From: Marivivens donghaensis
GTDB lineage: Bacteria; Pseudomonadota; Alphaproteobacteria; Rhodobacterales; Rhodobacteraceae
Reading direction: 5' to 3'
DNA length: 64,000 bases
Assembly: GCF_011806565.1 (NCBI RefSeq)
Contig: NZ_JAATOP010000007.1
Location: 62,001 to 126,000 of the forward strand
Below are positions 55,814 through 64,000 of the stretch, one piece after another (positions within the stretch are counted from its first letter, which is position 1; every line of letters starts with the position of its first letter). The notes beneath the pieces are model-generated. The model did not search any database, had not been told where the DNA came from, and saw nothing but the letters and a program-made list of their open reading frames with translations. Position numbers and translations under genes: made by a program.

Positions 55814-57250
55814 TCACTTGGACAGCGTCGGTGATCCGTCGTCATCGTCAACGGTGCGGCCACGGATCGGGGTCGGTCGGACGCGGTCTTCGATGTGGTC
55901 GATCAACATGCCGGCGATGTTTTTCTTGGTGGCGATCTCTATGCCTTCGAGGCCGGGGCTGGAGTTGACCTCGAGCACCTTCGGGCCTGATTCCGAGCGC
56001 AGGAGATCGACGCCTGCCATGTTGAGTTTGAACGCTTTGGCTGCGCGCACGGCGGTTTCGCGTTCCTCTTTGCTGATCCGCACGGACTGCGCGGAGCCGC
56101 CGCGATGCAGGTTGGAGCGGAAGTCACCTTCGGCGCCGGTGCGTTTCATGGATGCGACGACTTTGCCGCCGACGACGAAGCAGCGGATATCCTCGCCTGC
56201 GGCTTCTTTGACGAAATCCTGCACGAGGAAGTTGGCTTTGAGGCCGCGGAAGGCGTCGATCACCGACTGGGCGGCTTTCTTGGTTTCGGCAAGGACGACG
56301 CCTTTGCCTTGGGTCGATTCAAGCAGTTTCACGATCAGCGGCGCGGTGCCGACGAGACGCATGAGCGAGTCCGTGTCTTTCGGCGAGGCGGCGAAGGCGG
56401 TGTTCGGCATCCTGATCTTGTGGCGGGCCATGATCTGGTGTGCGGCGAGCTTGTCACGGCTGGCAGTGATCCCGTCGGAGCCGTTCAGACAGAACACGCC
56501 GATCGTTTCGAACTGGCGGATCACGGCGGTGCCATAGGAGGTAATCGACGCGCCGATGCGCGGGATCACGGCGTCGTAGCGGGGCAGGCGCTTGCCGTCG
56601 TAATGCACCTCGGGCGACATCGCGTTGATGGCCATGTAACAGCGGGTGGTGTCGATGACCTCGACCGTGTGGCCGTGCTTTTCGCCCTCTTCGACGAGGC
56701 GGCGCGTGGAGTAGTTATCCTCACGGCTGAGGACAGCGATGCGCAGCGCGCGGTTCGGGGCGGCGTGGCGGACGCGGGCCGTGGTGTAGACGTCGTAGCT
56801 GAGCTTGGGCTGCTGGTAGCGCTCGGTCGCGACGATAGTGATGTGGTCTTTCAGGGCCTCGCGGCCGAGCAACATGCGCGAATGCATCCCCGAGCGGTCT
56901 GTCAGGGTCAGTTCGATCGGCCAGCTTTCATCGCCGACCTGCATTTTCGAGGCGATGACATAGCGCATTTCGGATTCGCCGTTGGATGATGTGACGCTGC
57001 GCCTGTCGACGATCTTGGCCGAGCAGGGGATCATCAGGTCCTCGCGTCCGGGAACAGGCTGCACGGTAAAGCGGACTTTGGGTGCGGATGCGGGGCCGAA
57101 GGTTTCGATGTCGAAGGCATGGAGTGCCGATGTGCGTGCGCCGGTGTCGACCTTCGCCTTGATCGCAGGGAGTCCCAGATCGGGGAGCGCAACCCATTCC
57201 TCCCAGCCGAAACGCATAAGGTTCTGCATGTCGTCGGTATCGTTGGTCAT
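55814..57250 (-). CDS. RimB-like aspartyl protease domain fused to RimK-type ATP-grasp ligase
   Basis: 478 residues from [10 protein letters not shown]-terminal domain (about 1-160) has the retropepsin-type motif [13 protein letters not shown] found in RimB/ATP-dependent zinc-protease-like proteins. The C-terminal domain (about 165-478) is an ATP-grasp fold of the RimK/LysX group with [38 protein letters not shown] and [14 protein letters not shown]. RimK adds glutamates to ribosomal protein S6, and RimB can trim them. Having both in one chain is the notable point. Substrate unproven. Confidence 0.88.
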   Translation of the reverse strand: MTNDTDDMQNLMRFGWEEWVALPDLGLPAIKAKVDTGARTSALHAFDIETFGPASAPKVRFTVQPVPGREDLMIPCSAKIVDRRSVTSSNGESEMRYVIASKMQVGDESWPIELTLTDRSGMHSRMLLGREALKDHITIVATERYQQPKLSYDVYTTARVRHAAPNRALRIAVLSREDNYSTRRLVEEGEKHGHTVEVIDTTRCYMAINAMSPEVHYDGKRLPRYDAVIPRIGASITSYGTAVIRQFETIGVFCLNGSDGITASRDKLAAHQIMARHKIRMPNTAFAASPKDTDSLMRLVGTAPLIVKLLESTQGKGVVLAETKKAAQSVIDAFRGLKANFLVQDFVKEAAGEDIRCFVVGGKVVASMKRTGAEGDFRSNLHRGGSAQSVRISKEERETAVRAAKAFKLNMAGVDLLRSESGPKVLEVNSSPGLEGIEIATKKNIAGMLIDHIEDRVRPTPIRGRTVDDDDGSPTLSK

Positions 57251-57381
57251 GGAAGGACTCCTGCGTCTATTTGACCCCTGCGTTAACAAGGGCTGGCGGA
57301 AAATAACAACGGATGATGACGGAAATACTGCGGAATTACGCCGATGCGGGGCATCGGTCGTCGTGGTGTGGAGGGCGATTG

Positions 57382-57445
57382 GAGGGGCGCTGCCCCTCTG
57401 GCGCTGTGCGCCATTCACCCCGAGGTATTTGGGTCAGAATGAAGA
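57382..57445 (-). repeat. double-hairpin 3' element, copy after dcd
   Basis: Same element as at 55741: hairpins TGGCGC-aca-GCGCCA and GAGGGGC-agc-GCCCCTC on the minus strand, with the tail CTTCATTCTGACCCAAATAC running up to the dcd stop. It differs from the 55741 copy mainly by CCC for AA in the A-rich run. Confidence 0.8.
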
Positions 57446-58519
57446 TCAGGCGCGGAAGTGTTTCGAGAGCTTGAGGCCCTGACCCTGATAGTTCGATTTG
57501 ATATCGCGGCCGTAGAGTTGTTCGGGCAGTTCGGACATCTGTTCATAGACGAGACGGCCGACGATCTGGCCGTGTTCGAGGACGAAAGGAGCCTCGTGGC
57601 AGCGGACTTCGAGGACGCCGCGCGAGCCTGTACCGCCAGCGCTGTCATGGCCGAACCCGGGATCGAAGAAGCCTGCGTAGTGGACGCGGAATTCGCCGAC
57701 CATCGCAAGGTAAGGGGCCATTTCGGCGGCCTGCATCGGCGGGATGGTGACGGCTTCGCGGCTGACGAGGATATAGAACGCGCCGGGATCGAGAATGATT
57801 TGCTGGTTGTCGGAGTGGACCTCTTCCCAGAACTCGCGCGGATCGTAGTGGTTCAGCAGGTCGAGGTCGATGACGCCGGTGTGCGGCTTGGCGCGGTAGC
57901 CGACGAGGGTGCCGTTTTGCGGCGCAAGGTCGACGGAGAAGCCGAGGCCATCGTCAATGACAGGCTCGCCGTTGACGAGCGGGGTTTCCGCGTGGAGCGC
58001 TTGGAGTTCGGCGTCGTCCAGAACTGCGTGGCCGGAGCGGAAGCGGATCTGGTTCAGACGCATTCCGGGGCGGACGAGGACGGAGAAGGAGCGCGGGCAT
58101 ATCTCTGCGTAGAGCGGACCATTGTAGCCCAGTGCGATGCGGTCGAACTCGACGCCGCCGTCTGTGATGGTGCGGGTCAGCAGATCGAGGCGACCGGTGG
58201 AGGATTTGGCATTCGCGACGGCTTGAATGCCAGCGGGCAGCGCGAGGCTCTCCATCAGCGGCACCACGTAAACGCATCCCTTTTCGAGGACGGCGCCATT
58301 CGTCAGGTCGACGCGGTGCATCTCGAATTCGGCGAGGCGGTCGGCGACAGAGCGGCCCTCGCCAGCAAGGAAAGACGCGCGGACGCGGTAGGCGACAGTG
58401 CCGAGACGCAGGTCGAGGCTTGCGGGCTGGATCTGACCGTCGACATAGGGTGTCGCAGCCGAGATTGCGCCATCGTCGATCAGCTTTGCGATCTGCTGGC
58501 TAGCCAATACTCCGGTCAT
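57446..58519 (-). CDS. dcd: 2'-deoxycytidine 5'-triphosphate deaminase (long alphaproteobacterial form)
   Basis: 357 residues, about twice the E. coli enzyme because of a duplicated dUTPase-like fold. IQPASLDLRLG, NAKSSTGRLDLLTRTI and the C-terminal VGEFRVHYAGFFDPGFG with the Glu-containing LEVRCHEAPF are conserved. It makes dUTP for thymidylate synthesis. Follows the tRNA-Pro terminator and ends at a double-hairpin element. Confidence 0.93.
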   Translation of the reverse strand: MTGVLASQQIAKLIDDGAISAATPYVDGQIQPASLDLRLGTVAYRVRASFLAGEGRSVADRLAEFEMHRVDLTNGAVLEKGCVYVVPLMESLALPAGIQAVANAKSSTGRLDLLTRTITDGGVEFDRIALGYNGPLYAEICPRSFSVLVRPGMRLNQIRFRSGHAVLDDAELQALHAETPLVNGEPVIDDGLGFSVDLAPQNGTLVGYRAKPHTGVIDLDLLNHYDPREFWEEVHSDNQQIILDPGAFYILVSREAVTIPPMQAAEMAPYLAMVGEFRVHYAGFFDPGFGHDSAGGTGSRGVLEVRCHEAPFVLEHGQIVGRLVYEQMSELPEQLYGRDIKSNYQGQGLKLSKHFRA

Positions 58520-58536
58520 TCTTTCCTCCCAAAAAC

Positions 58537-58567
58537 AAATCGCCCGCCCAGTGAGGGCGGGCGATTT
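58537..58567 (-). terminator. terminator of tRNA-Pro
   Basis: A 13-bp perfect stem (58537-58549 with 58555-58567) with 5-base loop; on the minus strand it is followed by GTTTTTGG. Confidence 0.93.
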
Positions 58568-58570
58568 TGA

Positions 58571-58647
58571 TGGTCGGGCTAGCAGGACTCGAACCTGCGA
58601 CCTTCCGTCCCCCAGACGGACGCGCTACCAGGCTGCGCTATAGCCCG
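58571..58647 (-). tRNA. tRNA-Pro (anticodon GGG)
   Basis: 77 bases including encoded CCA. Minus-strand structure: acceptor CGGGCTA/TAGCCCG, D stem GCGC/GCGC, anticodon stem TCCGT/ACGGA with loop CTGGGGG (anticodon GGG), T stem GCAGG/CCTGC with loop TTCGAAT. All stems pair perfectly. Confidence 0.97.
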
Positions 58648-58724
58648 ACGTGTGGGCCTTCTTACCGTTTTTGCGGGCAAGAGCAAGACGCAATCTGGGG
58701 AAAATTCCGTCGATCTGTCAGGAG

Positions 58725-59372
58725 TTAGCCGAGGATCAGGTCCGGCAGTTCCGACCAGTGGTCGAATGACCAGCGTTTGGGGACCTGCGCGACCGTTGTC
58801 TTGTGGTAGCCGCCGGTGAAAAAGACAAAGTCGATCTGTGCGTTCTGCGCAGTTTCCGCATCGACTTCGCTATCGCCGACGTAAAACTGACGGGTGCGAC
58901 CGAGCATCGTGAACGTGGTGTCGAGCGGAAGGGGATCGGGTTTGCGCTTTTCGAGCGAATCGCCGGCGATCATCGCGTCGAAGTAATGCGCGAGGCCCAG
59001 TTGCGCGAGGACGCTTTTCATCGGGGCTGTCGGCTTGTTCGTGCAGAGGCCGAGGACGCAACCGGCAGCCTTCAATCGGTCCAGCGCGTCGGTGACGCCA
59101 CCGTAGATCGTCGTCAGGTCGTGCGCATCGACATAGGTGTCCATGAAGGTTTTATACGCCTGATCGCGTTCGGCTTCGGGAACATCGCGCACGTCGCAGA
59201 CGCGGCTGAACAGAAAAGCGGTGCCGTTGCCGACGAAGCTCTGCACCGTGTCGCGGTCCAGCGGGGCCAAGCCGTAGCCCGTAAGCATCGTGTTCACGGA
59301 CGCGGCGATATCGGGAACGCTGTCGATCAGCGTCCCGTCGAGGTCGAAGACCACGGCAGTTTGTTCGGACAT
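58725..59372 (-). CDS. gph: HAD-superfamily phosphoglycolate phosphatase-like protein
   Basis: 215 residues. Motif I VVFDLDGTLIDS, motif II CTNKP, the motif III Lys in EKRKPDPLPL and motif IV YVGDSEVDAETA fit Gph, which removes phosphoglycolate made in DNA repair or by RuBisCO. Other HAD phosphatases share these motifs, so substrate is probable rather than proven. Followed upstream by the MerR gene after 4 bases. Confidence 0.88.
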   Translation of the reverse strand: MSEQTAVVFDLDGTLIDSVPDIAASVNTMLTGYGLAPLDRDTVQSFVGNGTAFLFSRVCDVRDVPEAERDQAYKTFMDTYVDAHDLTTIYGGVTDALDRLKAAGCVLGLCTNKPTAPMKSVLAQLGLAHYFDAMIAGDSLEKRKPDPLPLDTTFTMLGRTRQFYVGDSEVDAETAQNAQIDFVFFTGGYHKTTVAQVPKRWSFDHWSELPDLILG

Positions 59373-59376
59373 AAAA

Positions 59377-59940
59377 TCAGGTTCCGGTCATGCGACCATA
59401 TAGCGCCGCGAGGTTAACAAAATGGGGTCTGATCGAACCGGATTTACGCGCCAGCGCGCTCCGGTCGCCCCGAGAGATAAGCGACAGGACACCGATAGGT
59501 TCCGGCTGGGCAGGGGGCTCACTGACATTTGCAGGGATCGACGAGAAAAGATCACCAATGGCGGCGATCTCGCGATCTTCGGGCTGCGGCTTTGTCTCGG
59601 AGATTGCCGGCACGCCTTCGATCACATCATCTGTTTGAGGCTCGGGCGCCGTCTGCTCATCATCGGTCAGCGATTTGCCCAAGGATGCGACGTGCTTCAC
59701 GCCCATCTCGCGCAACAGCTTTTGCGCGCCCTTTATGGTCATGCCGTCGTCATGCAGAAGTTTCTTGATACCGCCGAGCAGTTCCATGTCGACAGGGCGG
59801 TAATAGCGGCGGCCGCCCGCGCGCTTCACGGGTTTGATCTGCGTGAACTTGCTTTCCCAAAAGCGCAACACGTGGGCTGGCGTGTCCAGCCACTCCGACA
59901 CCTCGCTGATGGTGCGGAAGGCATCGCGTGATTTGCCCAT
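59377..59940 (-). CDS. MerR family transcriptional regulator (ihfA-linked type)
   Basis: 187 residues. N-terminal winged helix [29 protein letters not shown] (about 9-40) with RRYYRP, then a dimerisation helix and a long polar C-terminus without metal-binding Cys. This MerR type sits next to ihfA in most alphaproteobacteria; its targets are unknown. Confidence 0.9.
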   Translation of the reverse strand: MGKSRDAFRTISEVSEWLDTPAHVLRFWESKFTQIKPVKRAGGRRYYRPVDMELLGGIKKLLHDDGMTIKGAQKLLREMGVKHVASLGKSLTDDEQTAPEPQTDDVIEGVPAISETKPQPEDREIAAIGDLFSSIPANVSEPPAQPEPIGVLSLISRGDRSALARKSGSIRPHFVNLAALYGRMTGT

Positions 59941-59951
59941 GGGTTAAGCCC

Positions 59952-60254
59952 TTAAGATTTGTTACCGTCCGAAACGCGGTCTTTCATAAGGTGGCTCGGA
60001 CGGAATGTCAGCACACGGCGCGGAGAAATCACCTTCGGCTCGCCGGTTTTCGGGTTCCGGCCTACGCGTTCCGCTTTGTCGCGGACGGTGAAGGTGCCGA
60101 AAGAGCTGATCTTGACGGTCTCGCCTTCGACCAGAGCGTCCGAAATGTGCTTGAGCACGCTTTCGACCAGCTCGGCGCTATCATTGCGAGAAAGTCCGAC
60201 TTCAGCGTGTACCGCTTCGGCAAGATCCATACGTGTCAGAGTCTTCTCGGCCAT
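59952..60254 (-). CDS. ihfA: integration host factor subunit alpha
   Basis: 100 residues. The DNA-bending arm has [23 protein letters not shown] and the N-terminal helix region [25 protein letters not shown] is IHF-alpha-like. The Pro of the intercalating RNPKTG is present. The partner ihfB is not in this window. Confidence 0.96.
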   Translation of the reverse strand: MAEKTLTRMDLAEAVHAEVGLSRNDSAELVESVLKHISDALVEGETVKISSFGTFTVRDKAERVGRNPKTGEPKVISPRRVLTFRPSHLMKDRVSDGNKS

Positions 60255-60343
60255 GCCATTCCCCCTCAGGTTTTGAGAATGTTACGCAGGCTCGAATTTA
60301 CCTGTCAATAACAGGGGCTTGGAAAGAGGTGTTATAAGCCGCC

Positions 60344-61315
60344 TTACCAGCGGATTACGACCGAACCCCATGCAAGACCGCCGCCGATAGCCTCAGTAAC
60401 GACCAGATCGCCTTGTTTGATCTGACCGCTCTGCACGCCTACGGAGAGTGCGAGGGGAATCGATGCCGCCGAGGTGTTGCCGTGGTCCTGAACGGTCACG
60501 ACCACCTTATCCATGCTGACGCCAAGCTTTTTGGCGGTCGACTGGATGATGCGGATGTTGGCCTGATGGGGCACGACCCAATCGACGTCTTCAGACGTCA
60601 GGCCAGCATCGCCGAGCGATTTGTGCGCGGTTTGCGCCAGTTTTTCGACAGCGTGACGGAAGACTTCTTTGCCTTCCATACGCAGACGGCCCGTGGTCTG
60701 GGTCGAAACACCGCCGTCCACATAAAGAAGGTCTCGGTAGGTGCCGTCGGAATTGAGGTCGGTGGCCAGAATACCGCGGTCGGTATTGGCGCCGGTGCCG
60801 TCTTGCGCTTCGATGATCAGCGCGCCAGCGCCGTCACCGAACAGAACGCAGGTGGAGCGGTCTTCCCAGTCCATGATGCGGGTGAAGGTTTCCGCGCCGA
60901 TAACCAGAACACGCTTCGCGCTGCCCGACTGGATCAGGGCGTTGGCGTTGGTCAGGGCGAAAACGAAACCGGCGCAGACGGCCTGGATATCGAAAGCAAA
61001 GCCGCTGGTGTTCCCAATGTTGTGCTGAACCATGGTCGCGGCAGACGGGAAGGTGAAGTCGGCGGTCGAGGTCGCAAGGACGACCGCGTCAATGTCGTTG
61101 CCCGTCAGACCTGCGTTTTCGAGCGCGGCGTTGGCAGCGCGGGTCGCGAGATCGGAGGTCGTCTGGCCTTCGGCGGCGAAGTGGCGGCGTTCAATTCCGG
61201 AACGGCTGACAATCCAGTCGTGGGACGTGTCCAGCTTGTCTTCGAAGTAGGAGTTGGGAACCACGCGCTCGGGAAGGTAATGCCCTACGCCGGTAACCAC
61301 CGCTCTGATCGTCAT
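60344..61315 (-). CDS. fabH: beta-ketoacyl-ACP synthase III FabH
   Basis: 323 residues. It starts fatty-acid elongation by condensing acetyl-CoA with malonyl-ACP. Catalytic Cys in AVCAGFVFAL, His in VVPHQANIRI and Asn in DHGNTSAASIPLAL are all present. It follows plsX by five bases. Confidence 0.97.
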   Translation of the reverse strand: MTIRAVVTGVGHYLPERVVPNSYFEDKLDTSHDWIVSRSGIERRHFAAEGQTTSDLATRAANAALENAGLTGNDIDAVVLATSTADFTFPSAATMVQHNIGNTSGFAFDIQAVCAGFVFALTNANALIQSGSAKRVLVIGAETFTRIMDWEDRSTCVLFGDGAGALIIEAQDGTGANTDRGILATDLNSDGTYRDLLYVDGGVSTQTTGRLRMEGKEVFRHAVEKLAQTAHKSLGDAGLTSEDVDWVVPHQANIRIIQSTAKKLGVSMDKVVVTVQDHGNTSAASIPLALSVGVQSGQIKQGDLVVTEAIGGGLAWGSVVIRW

Positions 61316-61320
61316 TGAAA

Positions 61321-62418
61321 TTACTCGCTTTTTGCGCTTGTAGACGCAGTTTCCGCGCCGTCATTCTGGGCATCTTGCGCAAGTGCGGTGGCAGTTGCAA
61401 CCCGTGCAGCCAGTTTCTGTGAGAAGCCGTTCTTGCCGAGGCGGCTCGCAAGGGCCAGCGCGGCGGCAACGCCGGTCGGGTCGGCGGAGCCATGGCTCTT
61501 GATGACCGAGCCGTTCAGACCGAGGAACACACCGCCGTTGACGCGGCGCGGGTCGATCCGCTTTTTCAGGCGCTGGAGCGAGGTATAGGCAATCGCCGCC
61601 GCAATGCGCGACAGGAACGAGTTGTTGAAAGCTTCGCGCAGCGCGCTGGAGATCAGGTTCGCGGTGCCTTCGCCGGTTTTCAGCGCAACGTTGCCGGTGA
61701 AACCATCGGTGACAATGACGTCCACGCGGTCGGAGGGCAGGTCGTTGCCTTCGACAAAACCGATGTACTCGAAATCGCCGCGGTCGGCAGCAGCAGCGAT
61801 CAGCTCGTGCGCGACCTTCAGCTCGGCGCGGCCCTTGTGCTCTTCAACACCGACGTTCAGCAGGCCAACGCGGGGGCGGGCGAGGCCCATACCGTTGCGA
61901 GCGTAGGACGTGCCCATCAGTGCATAAGTCAGAAGGTCGTCCTGATCGGCGCGGATATCGGCACCGGCATCGAGCATGACGTTGAAGTTGCCCGCGCTCA
62001 TCGACGGCCACATGCATGCGATGGCCGGACGGTTCACACCGTCGACCTTGCGCAGGATGAGCATCGACATCGCCATCAGCGCGCCGGTGTTGCCGCAGGA
62101 CACACAGACATCCGCATCGCCGGTCTTCACCGCAGTGATAGCCGACCACATAGACGTCTTTTTGCCCTGACGCAGGATCTGCGAGGGCTTATCGGTCATC
62201 TGGACCACATCGGGGCAGTCGCGGATTTCGACGCGGTCTGCGATGCGGCGCTTGTTGACGAGCGGCGTCAGGTCTTGCTCGCGACCATGCAGGATGGCGC
62301 GTGCTGACGGATCCTTTGCCAGAAAACTGGCAAGGCCCGCGACAATAGCCGCAGGCCCTTTATCACCGCCCATGGCGTCAACGGACAAGACTACGGATTT
62401 TTCCGAGGTATTGGTCAC
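61321..62418 (-). CDS. plsX: phosphate acyltransferase PlsX
   Basis: 365 residues. Makes acyl-phosphate from acyl-ACP for phospholipid synthesis. N-terminal VVLSVDAMGGDKGP, ADVCVSCGNTGALMA, VGLLNVGVEEHKG and VIVTDGFTGNVALKT are family signatures. Sits between rpmF and fabH in the standard order. Confidence 0.97.
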   Translation of the reverse strand: MTNTSEKSVVLSVDAMGGDKGPAAIVAGLASFLAKDPSARAILHGREQDLTPLVNKRRIADRVEIRDCPDVVQMTDKPSQILRQGKKTSMWSAITAVKTGDADVCVSCGNTGALMAMSMLILRKVDGVNRPAIACMWPSMSAGNFNVMLDAGADIRADQDDLLTYALMGTSYARNGMGLARPRVGLLNVGVEEHKGRAELKVAHELIAAAADRGDFEYIGFVEGNDLPSDRVDVIVTDGFTGNVALKTGEGTANLISSALREAFNNSFLSRIAAAIAYTSLQRLKKRIDPRRVNGGVFLGLNGSVIKSHGSADPTGVAAALALASRLGKNGFSQKLAARVATATALAQDAQNDGAETASTSAKSE

Positions 62419-62458
62419 GTCAGACCCGTCCGTTTTCCATTAGTACCACTGGAGATGC

Positions 62459-62665
62459 TTATGCAGCGTCTTCGTCCAGATCGACTTCGTCGGCCTGAGC
62501 TACGATTTCTTTGCTATCGTAGTGACCGCAGGACGGGCAAACGTGGTGCGGACGCTTCAGTTCGCCACAGGACGAGCATTCGTTCGGGTTGGCAGCAACC
62601 AGAGCGTCGTGTGCGCGGCGCATGTTGCGGCGCGATTTGGAGACTTTGTTCTGCTGAACGGCCAT
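62459..62665 (-). CDS. rpmF: 50S ribosomal protein L32
   Basis: 68 residues. [20 protein letters not shown] start and two CxxC pairs (ECSSC and VCPSC) forming the zinc ribbon. The acidic C-terminal extension is typical of alphaproteobacteria. Confidence 0.97.
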   Translation of the reverse strand: MAVQQNKVSKSRRNMRRAHDALVAANPNECSSCGELKRPHHVCPSCGHYDSKEIVAQADEVDLDEDAA

Positions 62666-62833
62666 GTCTCTACCTATCTAGTTCGGGGGCGCATGGCCCG
62701 GTGTTTCGTGTTTCGCTTACGAGTATCGCGGGCGTCCTAGACGATTAGACGCGGCCTGTCGAGTATCGTTTGAAAGAGGCCGCGAACATACTGCGATTTC
62801 GCGTTTGCGCAAGCCCCGTATCGGGGCCTTTTG

Positions 62834-63382
62834 TCATTCTTTTTCTGGTTTTTCCAGAGAGTCGCGCAAGGATTTTAGGCCCGCGAACGGTTTTGTGTCC
62901 TCGTCCCGCATCGGAGCGATTCCTTTTTCGGTGTAAACCGCTTCGCCAAGCTCGACTCCCTCCGCGCGAGGGAAGGGCGGAAGGGCCAGGCTGAGCGCTT
63001 CGGCCATCACTTCATAGAGATCAATGGCGGTCGGCAGCGGCTCGATGGAATCATCGTCGGGCATTTCCACCTCGCCGATGAGCGTCTCCTCATAGTCATG
63101 CACGTAGGCGCGCACGATGCTCTCGTCGATGCGAGTGGTGACCGGCTCGAGCGTCACGACGCATTCCTGAACCACGGTTGCGCCCAGTTTTGCATGGAGA
63201 TGCCAGTCGGTTTTGCCGCGTGCGAGCAGTTTGCCCTCGAAGCGGAGTTTGCGAACTTTGAGGATATCGAGCACGCGAGCCAACTCGGCGCGGGCGTCCG
63301 CGTCGGGCTCCAGCGTGAAGGGAACTTCGGTGCGTCCGGACAATTCGGACAGACGGTAGATATGTTTGTCGGCAGAGCCCAT
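62834..63382 (-). CDS. YceD/DUF177 family protein
   Basis: 182 residues from the ATG at 63382 (GGAAG six bases upstream); the frame continues to 63427. VTLEPVTTRIDE and the acidic D-D-ESIEPLP region followed by LYEVMAEALSLALPPFPR fit DUF177, a 23S rRNA accumulation-linked family that usually precedes rpmF. Divergent from bamE. Confidence 0.9.
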   Translation of the reverse strand: MGSADKHIYRLSELSGRTEVPFTLEPDADARAELARVLDILKVRKLRFEGKLLARGKTDWHLHAKLGATVVQECVVTLEPVTTRIDESIVRAYVHDYEETLIGEVEMPDDDSIEPLPTAIDLYEVMAEALSLALPPFPRAEGVELGEAVYTEKGIAPMRDEDTKPFAGLKSLRDSLEKPEKE

Positions 63383-63463
63383 TACGCTTCCATTCTTGAA
63401 CAACGGCCTTAGGGTGATGTAAGCCAACTAAAAGCCAAGGCAAAGCGATACAAGGGGGCATTC

Positions 63464-63937
63464 ATGGGCAAGACGGCAGGTATCATCCGCGGTATGCGGA
63501 TCCTTCCACTTGCGGTAGCGGCCCTGCTTGCTACCAGCGCCTGCGTCGAGCGCATCGACTACCACGGGTTTACACCGAGCCAAGAAGCCATCGCTTCGGT
63601 CGATGTCGGCAGCGATACTCGCGCCACGGTGATCGAAAAGCTCGGTCGTCCGTCGATGGGCGGCATCACCGGCACGGATAGCCTCTACTACGTATCCTAC
63701 GCGGTCCGTAACTACGGTGCGTTCCCGCCCAAGGAAATCGACCGCACCGTTCTGGCGCTCGACTTCGACGCGGGCGGTATCGTGCGCAATGTGGAGCTGT
63801 TCGGTCTTGAGGACGGCAACGTTGTATCCCTGTCGCGCCGGGTGACCGACAACGGTCTGCGTGACAATACGCTAATGCGTCAGATCCTCGGTTCGATCGG
63901 TCGCTTCAACGCCGCCGACTTCATCGGCTCGGACTAA
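63464..63937 (+). CDS. bamE: outer-membrane assembly lipoprotein BamE
   Basis: 157 residues. Lipoprotein signal with lipobox ATSAC (Cys about 27). SmpA/OmlA domain with GSDTRATVIEKLGRPS and YVSYAVRNYGAF. An ATG at 63494 would give a compact signal peptide, but GGGGG before 63464 favours the longer start. BamE anchors the BAM complex; bamB is at 43.7 kb of this window. Confidence 0.93.
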   Translation: MGKTAGIIRGMRILPLAVAALLATSACVERIDYHGFTPSQEAIASVDVGSDTRATVIEKLGRPSMGGITGTDSLYYVSYAVRNYGAFPPKEIDRTVLALDFDAGGIVRNVELFGLEDGNVVSLSRRVTDNGLRDNTLMRQILGSIGRFNAADFIGSD

Positions 63938-63964
63938 GATCGAACTCAGCGCAAAAAAGACAAT

Positions 63965-64000
63965 ACACCTGTTACATGCCTCGGCTAATGTAGCAGGTGT
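63965..64000 (+). terminator. stem-loop at window edge, probable bamE terminator
   Basis: ACACCTGTTACAT (63965-63977) pairs with ATGTAGCAGGTGT (63988-64000) with one G:T wobble and a 10-base loop. Any T-run would lie beyond the window. Confidence 0.55.

Overview
The window reads as chromosomal DNA of a marine-type Rhodobacteraceae (alphaproteobacterium). Support comes from the order yceD-rpmF-plsX-fabH-ihfA-MerR-tRNA-Pro, a four-subunit sarcosine oxidase, the long alphaproteobacterial dCTP deaminase, a DUF6525 protein, and dense GC-rich coding with many ATGA/TGATG overlaps. No CRISPR array, rRNA, intact insertion sequence or intact prophage was seen. The genus cannot be fixed from the sequence.

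Layout. 1-5.5 kb: thiamine operon thiC(partial)-thiO-thiS-thiG-thiE-thiF/rhodanese-thiD, making the thiazole and pyrimidine halves. 5.5-6.2 kb: a LysE/RhtB exporter. 6.4-13.0 kb: iron module, with a catecholate-type TonB-dependent receptor, a PiuC/YbiX dioxygenase and ExbB-ExbD-TonB, facing a minus-strand hemP-FMN oxidase pair that has a TGAC-N7-GTCA dyad upstream. 13.1-14.2 kb: an FkbM methyltransferase behind a C9 tract. 14.3-17.3 kb: envelope/stress membrane proteins (YihY, DUF3618, holin-like, YqjD-like). 17.3-19.0 kb: degenerate DNA with a truncated flavin reductase, a cut-short ankyrin-type ORF and a 15-codon stub, next to dusA. 20-23.6 kb: TauE exporter plus a putative Fe/2OG oxygenase, then DUF1289, ruvX and ccmI. 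23.8-29.8 kb: soxBDAG sarcosine oxidase and sodB. 29.9-38.1 kb: NIT-domain chemoreceptor, small charged protein, host-attachment-family protein, LOG protein, LysM protein, Atm1-type ABC exporter, Bcr/CflA exporter. 38.1-42.8 kb: RND efflux pump and adaptor. 43.0-46.5 kb: TPR protein-bamB-der. 46.5-48.6 kb: TspO-related membrane protein and serS. 48.7-52.8 kb: a zinc module, with a Zur-like box matching the recalled consensus at 16 of 18 positions, DUF6525, a His-rich ZrgA (DUF2796), an ABC ATPase, an ABC permease and two DUF3299 proteins. 52.9-58.6 kb: selO, GNAT, nucleoside hydrolase, RimB-RimK fusion, dcd. 58.6-64 kb: tRNA-Pro(GGG), gph, MerR, ihfA, fabH, plsX, rpmF, yceD, bamE.

The genes group into nutrient and metal acquisition (thiamine, ferric siderophore, zinc), envelope work (bamB, bamE, LysM, RND) and methylated-amine catabolism (sarcosine oxidase beside superoxide dismutase). 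The least explained items are the Zur-box/ZrgA/double-DUF3299 operon, a double-hairpin element after three minus-strand genes whose stems covary, the hemP-FMN oxidase pair with its operator, and the unassigned oxygenase coupled to TauE.
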